A stretch of 64,000 bases of DNA from Arion vulgaris (GCA_020796225.1 CM036754.1:22262867-22326866); one strand, 5' to 3'. Shown: positions 52,926-62,849, numbered from the stretch's first letter. The notes: a model not told the origin generated them from the sequence alone. Translations and numbers: made by a program.

Positions 52926-53270
52926 AAGAAATATGCTATCTTTAATTTGAGGATATTTAGAATACAAAATGGCGTGAGTCGAGGCAGAGTATTTATATTA
53001 CAGAGAAAACGGTTGTACAACCAGACATCTGCGGGAACAATAAGCATACATACGCTTTGCCTTTCACTTAACTCAGTCCATACCAGTAACCACTATAGTG
53101 ACTTACATATTCGAGTAGAGCACTACAATAGTAACTATAGTGGACTCTCACAAAGAGACCTCTCTTTTTATGTGTAGTAAACCTTTCACTGTCTTATCGT
53201 AACCACAAGTAGTAAACCAAATATATCTATCTATATATCTATAAATAGTATATCGGATTATATATATATA

Positions 53271-53537
53271 CAGCGTATTCAAGATAAAAGCAGCCCCATC
53301 AAGGGAACCAATCTGACACATGTTTATGAAAACAAGGAAGTCAATTATGATGTAGTATAGGTCAAGTGAGCTATTTTTTGTGATGGTGCGTAATTATGGT
53401 GCGAGAAGGGGCGATGAACAAATGTGATGAAAAGACAAGCTAGTCAGAACCGGTTTAAACTATAAATAAACAAAACGCAATGCGTACCTGGCAACTTTTG
53501 ATTTGCCAATGGGGCTGCTTTTATCTTGAACACCCTG
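53271..53537 (+). mobile_element. TA-target MITE, copy 2
   Basis: A 267-bp element from CAGCGTATTCAAGATAAAAG to CTTTTATCTTGAACACCCTG, with TA at 53269-53270 and 53538-53539. The inverted repeat continues into GCAGCCCCAT on both sides, about 29 bases in all. The interior matches 28550-28813 in the opposite orientation (GATGTAGTATAGGTCAAGTG, AGAAGGGGCGATGAAC, AGTCAGAACCGGTTTAAAC). Less decayed than copy 1. Confidence 0.9.
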
Positions 53538-53664
53538 TATTTATATATAATTTGTCATATGTATATATTAATGTGATACATACTGCAATCAACGTAAACA
53601 CAAAATATTTCTATACTACAAACTCTGATGTCATACAATAATTGTGATTAGAGCCCAGTAGCAG

Positions 53665-54192
53665 TCATGGTCAAGATACAGAGGAAGCAGAGATCAAGAC
53701 ACAGAGGAAGCAGAGATCAAGACACAGAGGAAGCAGAGGTCAAGACACAGAGGAAGCAGAGATCAAGATACAGAGGAAGCAGAGATCAAGACACAGAGGA
53801 AGCAGGGGTCAAGACACAGAGGAAGCAGAGATCAAGATACAGAGGAAGCAGAGATCAAGACACAGAGGAAGCAGGGTCAGATACAGAGGAAGCAGAGGTG
53901 ATCAGAGGAAGCAGGGTCAAGATACAGAGGAAGCAGAGGTCAAGACACAGAGGAAGCAGAGGTCAAGATACAGAGAAAGCAGAGGTCAAGACACAGAGGA
54001 AGCAGAGGTCAAGATACAGAGAAAGCAGAGGTCAAGATGCAGATGAAACAGAGGTCAAGATTCAGAGAAAACAGAGGTCAAGACACAGAAAAAAACAGAG
54101 GTCAAGACACAGAGGAAGCAGGGGACAAGGTACAGAGGAAGCAGAGGTCAAGACACAGAGAAAGCAGAGTTCAAGACACAGAGAAAGATTAT
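53665..54192. repeat. 23-bp tandem repeat, about 23 units
   Basis: GAAGCAGAGATCAAGACACAGAG, with RAT or GGT and ATAC or ACAC variants. Because no unit has a stop in any plus frame, a 178-codon frame runs through it (KQRSRHRGS, QDTEEAEVK repeats). The 23-bp period rotates frames every unit, which is not how protein repeats evolve, so it is not called as a gene. Confidence 0.95.
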
Positions 54193-54204
54193 CATCAATA
54201 TAAG

Positions 54205-54450
54205 AAATAGACATTCATCATTTTTCGGGCATGTGATGAGAAAAGGAGGTTTAAACACATTGTAACAACTGATAAAATCGTGGAGAGACTAGACAGAGGA
54301 AGACAGAAGAGAAAAGTTGAATAGTCTGACGTCATGGCACAGAAGAGCGTCAACATCTGAGATGATAGCAAACACCAGAGACAGAGATTTGTAGAGATCC
54401 AAGATCGCCTACGCCAGCCGGCACCGCATCTGATGACGATGAACAGTCAC
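54205..54450 (+). pseudogene. LINE-g 3' tail
   Basis: Frames: HSSFFGHVMRKGGLKHIVTT, DKIVER, RGRQKRKVE, SDVMAQKSV, then RDRDL, RSKIAYASRH. Matches the order FFGHIVRRDSLEHLVTT, RGRQRD, RYRQMWRDMIAYATRH of the 15197 copy. One frameshift and two stops. Confidence 0.82.
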
Positions 54451-54489
54451 GGTATGGGTTTCTGTAGCTATCTACTGTTTTTTACGGGG

Positions 54490-54660
54490 TGAGGTAGCTA
54501 GCCCCACGCTCAACCTCCCTTGTCGCCTCTTACAACATGCGTGACTGGTAACAGTTATTTTATTCTTTAAACTCGTAAGTTGTGCCTAGGTAACTATTCA
54601 AGTGTATGGGCATGATAAAAGCGACTGAGATTCCATGAGTTCAACCTTTGTTCAGTGGTA
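54490..54660 (-). repeat. SINE-B-related fragment
   Basis: Minus strand: CACTTGAATAGTTACC, AAAGAATAAAATAACTG, TACCAGTCACGCATGTTGTA, AGAGGCGACAAGGGAGG. This is the central core of SINE-B followed by a different 3' part (GGGGCTAGCTACCTC), so either another subfamily or a truncated copy. Confidence 0.65.
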
Positions 54661-55029
54661 TCGATTAACGTTAACTAAAAATCTCATTTTGTAGACTCTT
54701 GTATTAGTTAATCTTGTGTTGCAACTAGATAATGACAGAATGAAATTAACCACGTTTAACGTTAAGATTAGGCCGACGAGCTCAAGTGGAAATTCCTGAA
54801 AACATCCCTTGCATGTCAGATGGTACTTTCTTGCCAGCTTAAGGTAAATTCCCTTTAACCCTTTTACTCCGTAGTTTATTTTACCTCCAGAAACATTTAG
54901 ATTGTAATTTATACTTATTTAGCCTGTATTCTGGCTTTGCTTAATTTTTTTGTTAAATACCACGAGTCAGTATATCAGCCTAGAGTGGTTAATGAGCTAA
55001 ATGCAGGACCCAACCTGCAAACAAGATCA

Positions 55030-55180
55030 CAAATTAAATTTAGCAGAAATCGAATGTGCTGGCCTACTTGTAAGCGTACAACTGGCACAACGTATAATCG
55101 CTCTTACGCTCAGATCACATACAGATGACACAGAGTGGTTAATAAGTGATCGATATGGAGTGTTCGACGAATAAGAAGAG
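55030..55180 (+). repeat. SINE-A 3' half
   Basis: AGCAGAAATCGAATGTGCTGG, CTACTTGTAAGCG, ACTGGCACAACGTATAATCG, CTCAGATCACATACAG, GAGTGGTTAATAAGTGATCG, ATATGGAGTGTTCGACG. The left half is missing. Confidence 0.88.
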
Positions 55181-55206
55181 GACTTCTATTGTATGATGAT
55201 GACTTC

Positions 55207-55370
55207 CAGTGGCGGCTCGTCATTAGGGGCCAGTGGGGCTGGGCCCCACCAAAATAAAGTGTAACGTGTATTTATTATTTTATACATTAAAATATACCTA
55301 ACCGAAACCATGATTTTTCCGAAAATATCTGTCTGGCCCCACCAACAAAAATGATCACGAGCCGCCACTG
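55207..55370 (-). mobile_element. hAT-N1 MITE, copy 3
   Basis: A 164-bp element with ends CAGTGGCGGCTCGTCATTAG and GATCACGAGCCGCCACTG, and GGGCCCCACC, GTGTATTTATTATTTT, TTTTTCCGAAAAT inside. Flanks ATGACTTC and ATCACCTT share five of eight bases, so the duplication is only weakly supported. It sits just right of a SINE-A fragment, as copy 2 does. Confidence 0.9.
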
Positions 55371-55594
55371 ATCACCTTTACTTTCTTTTTAAGTATAACC
55401 CATTAGTTATTTCAACTTCTGCTTCCATAACTCTTTTAATCTTCTATTTAGCACTTTCACTTTCCTTTTACATTGTGCGTTTCAATCGATATCTGCGTAT
55501 AAAAATAGTTTTCTTTGTTTGTTTTGTCTGATGTGCCTGTTAACTCCAAGTGGTAGGGGTCTAACACTGACGTAATGTACTCACGATCCCAGCG

Positions 55595-55965
55595 CAAACC
55601 ATACAGATGACACAACAAAGTGTGTAACTTGATTGTAAAACAAACGTAAACAACATTGTCTTAATGTACTTCCGTTCTTCGTGCAAGCCACACAGATGAC
55701 ACAACAAAGTGTGTAACTTGATTGTAAAACAAACGTAAACAACATTGTCTTAATGTACTTCCGTTCTTCGTGCAAGCCACAAGATGACACACAAAGTGGT
55801 AACTTGATTGTAAAACAACTGCAACATTGTCTTAATGTACTTCCGTTCTTCAGTGCAAAGCCAACAGATGACACAACAAAGTGTGTAACTTGATTGTAAA
55901 ACAAACGTAAACAACATTGTCTTAATGTACTTCCGTTCTTCGTGCAAGCCACACAGATCACAGTG
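55595..55965. repeat. 89-bp tandem repeat, about four units
   Basis: ACAGATGACACAACAAAGTG, TGTAACTTGATTGTAAAACA, AACGTAAACAACATTGTCTT, AATGTACTTCCGTTCTTCGT, GCAAGCCAC. Two units are identical; the third has several small deletions. Confidence 0.95.
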
Positions 55966-56029
55966 AAGGTGATTGAAAGAAAGAAGACAAGTAAACAAAC
56001 ATTAAAAAATAATAAAAATAAAAATTCCT

Positions 56030-56290
56030 CTCTTACCGTTAAACGTTATATAGTGCATGCAAGCAATTTCTCCATACCGCTCTATCCTGGGCAACTCGCT
56101 CAATCACCTCCTTGAAACTGAGACCGATATTTCTTGCCTCTCTCAGCAAAGTTCGTTTCAAGGTCTCCCTAGGTCGTCTTCTCTTTCTTGAACCCTTTGC
56201 ATCCCACTTCAATGCCTTCTTTGATATTCGTTAATCATTTCTCCTCAAGATGTGTCCAATATATCTCCATCTTCTCTTTCTTAAAACAAA
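56030..56290 (-). pseudogene. LINE-e 3' tail
   Basis: Minus strand: RKRRWRYIGHILRRN, ALKWDAKGSRKRRRPRETLK, RTLLREARNIGLSFKEVI, ERVAQDRAVW-like residues, then an AACGGTAAGAG end. Highly similar to 19895-20150 with a few frame breaks. Confidence 0.83.
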
Positions 56291-56902
56291 ACAAACATAA
56301 GTTAAATTAAATAGTGACGTTCATTGTGTAGGATATAACAGGGAACACTATGTTACTTCCGTATTTTTCTTTGACCACCTACCTGCAATTGATAACGTTG
56401 TCAACATCATGCCAGTCGGCTTTACTTCCTTAAGTTTTTCTGATACCCAACCGAGACTTTGTCCATCTGAGTTCAATTAGGAATGGATTAAGAAAATCCC
56501 ACTACAACTAAGGAATTTTATCCTGGAACCACACACATACGAAGCAAAAGAACTAACCACTATTGTTTGTAGCTCTGTATAATTTGTTAATTTAAAGAAT
56601 GTTTGCCTTATACAATATGATTGTTCTCTGTGTTAAATATGACCATATCTAGACGGATACTTGTTTATTTTGTTATATGTTGTATCTCCACTAAATTACG
56701 CTCTCTTTGATTTCTCATGTTTATCTCACACCTACTGCTGAAACATTTCTGCTTGTAGTCTGTTTGAAGACAATGAGAGAACCTAGAATTGAATGCTAGT
56801 GATTCACAGATGTTATGTTACTTTGTTTATGCTTGCATTACTGAATTAAACGTCTCGATAGACCACCTAATTAACTTGAAAACGTTATTACTGCTATAAT
56901 AA
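56291..56902. other. No feature recognised
   Basis: AT-rich sequence left of the Sailor-like transposon; nothing supported. Confidence 0.4.
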
Positions 56903-57002
56903 GTCTGTCCATTAATTCGTGAGCAGTTTGAAATTGATTTTCTCGAAAACTACCTGTTGGATCTCAGTGATTTTTGCATGCAGCCTTAGAATATCCATGA
57001 CG
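56903..57002. repeat. Left terminal inverted repeat of the Sailor-like element
   Basis: Matches the right terminal repeat over about 100 bases, with a one-base gap (GAGCAGTTTG against GAGCACGTTTG) and TGCATGC against TGCAAGC. Confidence 0.96.
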
Positions 57003-57339
57003 TTAAAATAAAGCTAACCAGTAGTCCATAGATGCTACGGATTTTGCACATCGGCGAATTCCTTTGATCTTTTATGACAATTGCAAATACGGGGGCTCAA
57101 ATTTTAGATTTTACAGTAATCCTAGAATTTGTCCATGTCAATTCTATTCATAGGTGTATCTCCATATTAACTTGATAGGTCAAGTAATTAAGTGTGTTGC
57201 CCTTTATGTGCAATCGTGAACTTGGATACAATATGCAACAGTTAGTTCTCCCCTTCGGTCACCATTAGACCCCAGGGTGTCTTAACTTCACCACAGATTG
57301 TATGATGGTAGACGCATTTGGATATGGAAATGTATCGTT

Positions 57340-58695
57340 GCTATTTCTCAGTCTGTAATCAAAATATGATTTGTATCATCCCGAATCTGACGATTCCATG
57401 AGGTTGATAATCGTTGCTGGCTGACAAATTGTAATCCATCTCGGTGCCAGTACTCGTCTTCCTCTCGGAGCACATGTTCAACACACTTCTTCCAGAACTG
57501 CATGTCTATCATTGAGAAGGACTCACGTGTCAGAACTTCAACATCACACATTTTAAACGTCCTGTTCTGTTCGGCAACTTGCCCTTTTACTTTAGCCCAG
57601 ACAAGCTCTATCGGATTGAGTCATGATATGGAGGTAGTCGCAAAGACGTGTGGCGTATTCCGCAATGATTTTGTCAATATGAAACACCTTTGTCTTATTT
57701 GTCATCCTCACCAGGTGCAACAACTCGGGTTTCAAATATGTATCATCGAAGCTGACATTTTCCTTAGCAAGCCAAGTCCTAATTTGATCTTTTGTATTTG
57801 ATGCAGTTAGTACTTTGTCTTCCGCTGATACTGCGTTGTGATAGGATGCATTATCCTTTACCAAGCATGATGGTCTGTTTAGAATTTGAAGTAGATCTTT
57901 CTCCATCCAGTGCCTGAAAATATGTCCATTCATTTCTGTGTGGTAGTCCCTACCGTCGGTACTTTTGATTGGAAAATAAGTCCAGCGTCATGGACAAGAC
58001 CTTCTTCACTGCTTCCTGCCTGTGTTAGTATAATACGCTGGCCTTTGCTGCTTGGTATTTTTCTTTTCTGTTCACCGTCTACTGATTGCCATCCTTTAGC
58101 ATTGGTGTGGTGAGCATTGACCCAGGATTCGTCCAAATATACAATATCATAGCATTGCCTCCGCCGCTCACGGATCTGCCTCAGGTATTTACTTCGGGCA
58201 GCAATTAAATGTGGCTTTTCACAAATAATATTCCTGCCGCCTATAGTTTTCTGAAGGTGAAGCCGGCGGCTCTTACAATTTTTCATAGAGTACTTTTAGA
58301 AATGTCTATGCTGCAATCTGATTGCAGTTTTAATTTCAGTTTCCTGAGAGTAACAAGTTGATTTGTCGCAAACATTTTCAAGAGCTCCCGTCTTATGACA
58401 TCTATGTCAAAGTCGTCAATTGTTCTTTTCCTTCCTTGCTTGACATTAGTGCACTTTGTGTCCTGTTTAATCCATCGGGAAAAGGATTCTCTATTCAGAC
58501 CAAGCGCCAGTTGCGTCGTTTCTCAGGGTTATGAATATCGCAATATAGATGACCTCTCTTAGATTCCCTACGGAAGTGTTGGTATAGTAAAACTGTAACC
58601 TTCTGCATTGTTATAAATGTGCACTTCAGACTCATTATGAATGTGATATCAATGTCAGTTTTGATAAGCCAACAAATATTATACAATAGCTTCAT
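57340..58695 (-). pseudogene. Sailor-like transposase, frameshifted
   Basis: The enzyme would bind the terminal repeats and catalyse strand transfer with a DDE triad. N-terminal part: GHLYCDIHNPEKRRN, ESFSRWIKQD, RKRTIDDFDIDVIRREL, ATNQLVTLRKLKLKL, the helix-turn-helix region. Catalytic part: KYLRQIRERRRQCYDIVYLD (first Asp in YLDESW, codon at 58131-58133), HHTNAKGWQSVDGEQKRK, then NGHIFRHWMEKDLL, CLVKDNASYHN (second Asp, 57853-57855), LPPYH and NPIELVWAKVKGQ (Glu, 57606-57608), MIDMQFWKKCVEHVLREEDE. The Asp-to-Glu distance is 247 bases. Undoing the two single-base losses that separate AEYA, RLPPYH and NPIEL gives 249, that is 82 residues between them. At least four frame breaks and one stop make it dead. 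DD82E distinguishes it from Tc1 (DD34E) and mariner (DD34D). Confidence 0.85.
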
Positions 58696-58966
58696 ACAAA
58701 TAGCAAGATACGCCTATAACTATAAAACGGTATCCCAATTATAACGTCATAAGCTTTCCGCTTTCAAAGTCGACTGGGTTAGGTGCACGGGAATTCGTGA
58801 AACTCACGATATTTCAATGTTACCATAATGTATTTTTAGAACAACGCGTCTGTGTACCGAAGATCTGTTACTATTGTGTACAATCCGGTGAGGTTGATTT
58901 TAATATAACCTGAAGAAGAAATATTTCAAACTACATCAAATTTTCTTGGAAAAAATATTTCTCTAG

Positions 58967-59067
58967 CGTCATGGATATTCTAAGGCTGCTTGCAAAAATC
59001 ACTGAGATCCAACAGGTAGTTTTCGAGAAAATCAATTTCAAACGTGCTCACGAATTAATGGACAGAC
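58967..59067. repeat. Right terminal inverted repeat of the Sailor-like element
   Basis: Reverse complement of the left terminal repeat; followed by TA at 59068-59069. Confidence 0.96.
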
Positions 59068-59189
59068 TATAACAGCTTAATCTGGATCTCTGTTAATGAA
59101 TCATAGTTGGAACTCAGAGAACTACTGAGGAGAGAAAGAGAGGAAGAAGAGTATATATTAGTTTATTCGTTTACGAGCATACAAAAGAA

Positions 59190-59260
59190 AAAATCCTGCT
59201 ATAAGGCATGTCGTTAGAACGACTAGTTCGGCTAAGGAAGCTACCTCAATGGTAAATTTA
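59190..59260 (+). repeat. SINE-A internal fragment
   Basis: CTATAAGGCATGTCGTTAGA, ACGACTAGTTCGGCTAAGG, AAGCTACCTCAATGGTAAAT. It covers only the SINE-A core and lies 250 bases left of a longer copy. Confidence 0.75.
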
Positions 59261-59384
59261 AAATGTCAAATTTTCGCTGCTACTAACCAACTAACAGCTT
59301 AATAATCGCTGGCTCAGCAATGAAATCATAGTCTGTTTCTTCAAGCAAGTGTGGTCTATTACTACAGACAGCAAGACCAAACAT

Positions 59385-59385
<1 letters not shown>

Positions 59386-59422
<37 letters not shown>
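59386..59422. repeat. (GA)n simple repeat
   Basis: About 16 GA units; creates SLSLSL frames on the minus strand. Confidence 0.97.
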
Positions 59423-59449
59423 AAAGATATATATTATAAATACATATCC

Positions 59450-59695
59450 CTCGTGTGTTACCGAAGCATACAAAGGGAGCAAAGAATAGTAGCACTGCCC
59501 CCTATAAGGCATGTCGTTAGAGACGACTAATGTATGGACCTAAGGAAGCTACCCTAGTAAATAAAATGCGTCGCAGAAATCGGATGTGCTGGCCTACTTG
59601 TAGACGCATAACTAGCACAATTTACAATCGCTCTTAGGCTCAGATCACATACAAATCACAAAGCGTGGTTAACAAGTGGTCGACAGTCTCAAACA
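59450..59695 (+). repeat. SINE-A copy
   Basis: CCCTCGTGTGTTACCG, GAGCAAAGAATAGTAGCACTG, TATAAGGCATGTCGTTAGAG, ACGACTAATGTATGGACC, AAGCTACCCTAGTAAATAAA, GAAATCGGATGTGCTGG, CTACTTGTAGACGC, TTTACAATCGCTCTTAGGC. The GAA tail is replaced by unrelated bases. Confidence 0.92.
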
Positions 59696-59704
59696 GACGC
59701 AACA

Positions 59705-59990
59705 AATCTTACTTACTTACTTAATCCCGTCATGCCTAGTGACACATGGGGCTTCAGAAAGGACTTTCCATGCTCTCCTGTCCCGTGCAACCTTCAGTGC
59801 AGAGCCCCACGTCAGAGATGCGGTGTCCAGTTCCTCTTCCATCATGCGCCTCCATGTTGTCCGTGGTCTGCCTTTCTTTCTCTTTCCTTCTGGTGTCCAA
59901 GTGAGGGCTACCCTTGCAGGCATTTCTTGTCTCATTCTCATAACATGTCCGAGCCATTTCCATCTTCTCTTTTGAGTATGTCATTCATCC
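59705..59990 (-). pseudogene. LINE-i 3' tail, C-terminal frame intact
   Basis: Minus strand: RWKWLGHVMRMRQEMPARVA, LTWTPEGKRKKGRPRTTWRR, MMEEELDTASLTWGSALKVA, RDRRAWKVLSEAPCVTRHDG, IK and a stop, then AAGTAAGTAAGTAAG as the tail. RWKWLGHVxRM and GKRKxGRPxTTWRR are typical of the end of one large group of metazoan LINE polyproteins. The AAGT tail supports true 3'-end status. 5' truncated, probably a recent copy. Confidence 0.9.
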
Positions 59991-60312
59991 TTTGTCTTGT
60001 ATCTTGGAGTAGTTGGTTATTGGATATTTTTACTGGCCAAAAGATTCCCAAGATTCTGCGAAGACAAGACAACAAATCTTACACTGTACGTTAAATATAA
60101 ATTAAAATACATTAAAATCAATTTATAGCGAAAATGTCGGTTTAAATTTTCGCACTAGGCTAAACTTTGCGATCCGTGCAAAATATGTTGATTTCCTCCT
60201 CATATTCAACGTTGTGAACATACTGGTCTGCTTATATTTACTGTTATTCAAATTTGGTGGTTTTGCCCAACAATAAAATTGCAAAACAGGCCTCTAAACG
60301 AATAGTGCTTAC

Positions 60313-60713
60313 CAGTGGCGGCTCGTGATCATTTTTATTGGTGAGACCAGACAAAAATTTCGGGTAAAACATAGTTTTGGATTAGTTAGTTAGTTTGTCC
60401 CTTTCGTGCCAAAGGCGGCACATAGGGCAGAGGTTTTGGATCTCCATGTGATACGGTTCTTTGCTAGCAGTTGGAGATCTTGTATGGTTTACATCCCAAT
60501 AGTTTACTTACTTGTTGGATGGTTCTTCGAAGAGTGGTCTTTGGTCTTCCACGTTTTCTTTTCCCAACTGGTGACCACATAAGGACTTGTCGGTTTAGTC
60601 TCTTAGTTTTGGATTAGGTTATATTTTAATTTATAAAATAAATAATACACGTTGCACATTATTTTGTATGGGGACCCGGCCCCACAGGCCCTTAATGACG
60701 AGAGCCGCCACTA
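60313..60713 (+). mobile_element. hAT-N1 MITE, copy 4, containing a LINE tail
   Basis: Ends CAGTGGCGGCTCGTGATC and TTAATGACGAGAGCCGCCACT(A). The perfect flanking duplication GTGCTTAC lies at 60305-60312 and 60714-60721. Without the 218-bp insertion and its 14-bp duplication the element is about 169 bp, as in the other copies. The last base G is mutated to A, and AG is inserted in the right inverted repeat. Confidence 0.93.
60386..60603 (-). mobile_element. LINE-i-like 3' tail inserted in hAT-N1
   Basis: TAGTTTTGGATTAG flanks it at 60372-60385 and 60604-60617, a 14-bp target duplication typical of target-primed reverse transcription. The minus strand reads VTSWEKKTW or SPVGKRKRGRPKTTLRR, TIQQ, SNC or KDRITW-like, RLWHERDKLTN, ending ACTAACTAACTAA. 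Insertion is later than that of the hAT element around it. Confidence 0.9.
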
Positions 60714-60817
60714 GTGCTTACCCTCAAGCAAAAGATGGAAATGTGCAAGAGGCTTGAAAAATGAGTTTCGTGCAGATATCTTATGGGGGATTAATATTGG
60801 TTTATCAACGTCTATGA

Positions 60818-61168
60818 CAGCGTTTCCCAATCCAGTGTCCTTGGGGTTTCTCGAGGTACTCACAAGGTGTCCTAAAGCGATTTAAAAAAATTAAAAACAT
60901 GTATAAAACTATGGTATACTAGCTCGCTGTGAAATCAAAGGATCGGACCAGACCGAAGTCTAAATGTCTGACAAAACAAAATGCAAGATCTTTAAAAAAT
61001 GTCCCACAGTCTGAGAAATTGGAGCCAGTTTGACTGTTGGTGTGGTGTAATAATAACTCGGTATATAAAGTATATATAATAGTATATAAAAATAAGAAGA
61101 AGATTTTCATATATAGAAACTGTTGCGGTCCGCGGAAGCAAAGTGTATTTAAAGTTTGGGAACCGCTG
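60818..61168. mobile_element. hAT-N2 element, 351 bp, perfect 8-bp duplication
   Basis: Left end CAGCGTTTCCCAATCC; right end reversed CAGCGGTTCCCAAACTTT. GTCTATGA at 60810-60817 and 61169-61176 is an exact 8-bp duplication. GTTTCTCGAGGTACTC and GCGGACCGCAACAG are subterminal. CAGNGGTTCCCAA-type ends are common in hAT elements of animals. The inside has no transposase; it could be a deletion derivative. Confidence 0.92.
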
Positions 61169-61176
61169 GTCTATGA

Positions 61177-61454
61177 CATTAAGCCACAGTTTTATGTATT
61201 TCGGAGAGTTACAAGAGTGAGGAGAAGAGTCATAATCTTTATACACCGAAAATACAAGTGTTTCACCAGACATTTTGGAGGGTTCGTCACACAATTCTGC
61301 TGGTGGTTTCATTTATTGGTTTTGAGAAAATTTCACGTGGAAAATGAATATTGAAAGTAGTGTTTATTTTCAAGTGACTGGCTTACCGGATTCAAACTTT
61401 GTATTGGCATAGCTTTTTGCAGAACAGCAATCTTTATTCAACCGCTAGTAACAA
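61177..61454. other. No feature recognised
   Basis: A stretch with fewer stops (both strands open for about 100 codons from 61000 to 61350, partly in the hAT element) but no recognisable domain. Confidence 0.35.
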
Positions 61455-61735
61455 CCGTTATAAAAAGAAGAAGATGGCGATATGTTGGACAGATCTTGCG
61501 AAGAAATTATCAACGAATATGAAAGCAGACATTGAAGTGGGATGCAAAGAATTGAAGAAAGAGAAGACGACATAGGGAGACCATGACACGAACTTTGCTG
61601 AGATATGCAAGAAATATCGATCTCAGTTCCATGGACAAGATTGAGCGAGTTGCCGATGATAGAGCGGTATGGAGAAATTGTTTGCAGGCTCTATGTAATC
61701 TATAACGGTACGAGAGCAATTATTATTATAATTAT
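61455..61735 (+). pseudogene. LINE-e 3' tail
   Basis: Frames: RRWRYVGQILRRNYQRI, TLKWDAKN, RKRRRHRETMTRTLLRYA, RNIDLSSMDKIERVADDRAV, WRN, then ATAACGGTACGAGA and an ATTATTATT tail. Third copy of LINE-e; one stop and a frame break. Confidence 0.84.
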
Positions 61736-61879
61736 TATTATTATGTTTATTCACTTCTCATAAAGTTATGCAGCTGCACAGCATGCTAAACCTGGCTTTT
61801 CATGAGAGATATAGAACATCAAAACAAGGTGTTACTCGTTTATTTATCATGTTTGTCAGTACAGTATCATCTACTAAAG

Positions 61880-62000
61880 AAGGTCAAGAATCACAACTGT
61901 GTACATCCACTTCTATTCCTGTTCCAACTACAGTATCATCTACTAAGTAAGAATCACAACTGTGTACATCCACTTCTATTCCTGTTCCAACTATAGTATC
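61880..62000. repeat. About 59-bp direct duplication
   Basis: AAGAATCACAACTGTGTACA, TCCACTTCTATTCCTGTTCC, AACTAYAGTATCAT occurs twice, with CTACTAA after the first. Confidence 0.93.
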
Positions 62001-62084
62001 ATTAGATCCTGTTGCGATATCTACCGAGTAAACTCTCTCCATGTACATTTAACAAGGCAGTGGAAAACATATATGTGCTTTTGA

Positions 62085-62440
62085 ATATAAGTGATACAGA
62101 AGTGTCCTCCGTATATCATGAACAGAGAAAAGAACAAATAGATATATCCAGAAAGAACTCAAAATCAAAGAAAATTTGCTGATGTTACAAATAAGAAAAG
62201 AAAGTTGAGGTATTTTAGACATATAAAAAGACATGAAGGACTGGAGAAGACCATCGTGGAAGGAGGCATACCGGCAAAGACAAGAAGAAGAAGACCCCAG
62301 AGAAGATGGATTCAGGATGTAACTGATGGTTTGAGCATGCCGACTGCAGAGGCGTGACATCTGGCCTATGATAGAGATAAATTCCGAAGGACTGTTGGGG
62401 TGGCAATGTTCTGCTCAGGACAAGCTATTTGATGATGTTG
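62085..62440 (+). pseudogene. LINE-a 3' tail, best copy
   Basis: Frames: DTEVSSVYHEQRKEQID, KLRYFRHIKRHEGLEKTIVE, GGIPAKTRRRRPQRRW, IQDVTDGLSMPTAEA, stop, HLAYDRDKFRRTVGVAMFCS, GQAI and stop, then GATGATGTTGATG. It shows the full LINE-a C-terminus with one in-frame stop. Its relation to LINE-b (VPGRRMRGKPRRRW, QDVIDDMRM) is clear. Confidence 0.87.
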
Positions 62441-62474
62441 ATGAAACTCTCTTCACAGGCCTGCGCACAAAGAA

Positions 62475-62720
62475 ACCTTATCAAAAGAATAAGAATCAGA
62501 CAATCAATGTCCTTCGGGAATATAATGCGAAGAGAAGGTTTCGAATATTTGGTAATAACATATACAATTCACAGAAGGTGAGATCGTGGCAGACAAAGTG
62601 AGAAGATGTTGGATGGTCTGACACCGTGGTTCGACAAAAGATCAATGTCAGAACTGATTAAGCGTAGGGATGGGAGCTTTAATTTCCGTTCTAGGGCTAG
62701 ATGAGTTGCCCTTGTTGTGT
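62475..62720 (+). pseudogene. LINE-g 3' tail, decayed
   Basis: Mixed frames: FRIFGNN or SNIW, EGEIVADKV or RGRQSEKMLDGL, TPWFDKRSMSELIKR, RDGSFNFR, ARXVALVVL. Order as in LINE-g with more changes. Confidence 0.6.
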
Positions 62721-62849
62721 TGTATCCGTGTTTATGTAGTATGGTCTTGATATTGTCTATCCATCTTTTTCTTGGTCTTTCCTTATTGTAACAGTTTAAA
62801 ATGTGTATGTGTGTTATTTTTTCTAAATTAATTTAAGTTAACAAATATC

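Larger units (their letters stand above)
56903..59067 (-). mobile_element. Complete decayed Sailor-like (DD82E) DNA transposon, 2165 bp
   Basis: About 100-bp terminal inverted repeats bound the element (56903-57002 and 58967-59067). They start GTCTGTCCATTAATTCGTGA and run through GAAATTGATTTTCTCG, AAAACTACCTGTTGG, ATCTCAGTGATTTTTGCA to CCTTAGAATATCCATGACG, with only two or three differences. TA follows the right end, and the left end is preceded by AA, which may be a mutated TA. A single decayed transposase reads on the minus strand between them. The element would have moved by cut-and-paste at TA sites. Well-matched ends with a broken gene suggest either later mobility in trans or slow decay. 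Class: IS630-Tc1-mariner; Sailor by catalytic spacing. Confidence 0.9.

Noticed and set aside
53667..54203. A 178-codon KQRSRHRGS/QDTEEAEVK repeat protein
   Set aside because: The frame lies within a 23-bp tandem repeat and cycles through three frames every 69 bases. It has no start context or conserved reading phase and appears because the unit has no stop codon.
55581..55998. A 126-codon Cys-rich repeat protein (GSTLRQCC, LFYNQVTHFV)
   Set aside because: It lies in the 89-bp tandem repeat on the minus strand; deletions shift the phase between units, and no signal or family match was seen.
61037..61354. A 105-codon plus-strand and a 106-codon minus-strand frame as a gene
   Set aside because: Both overlap the right end of the hAT-N2 element, oppose each other, and show no recognisable motif.
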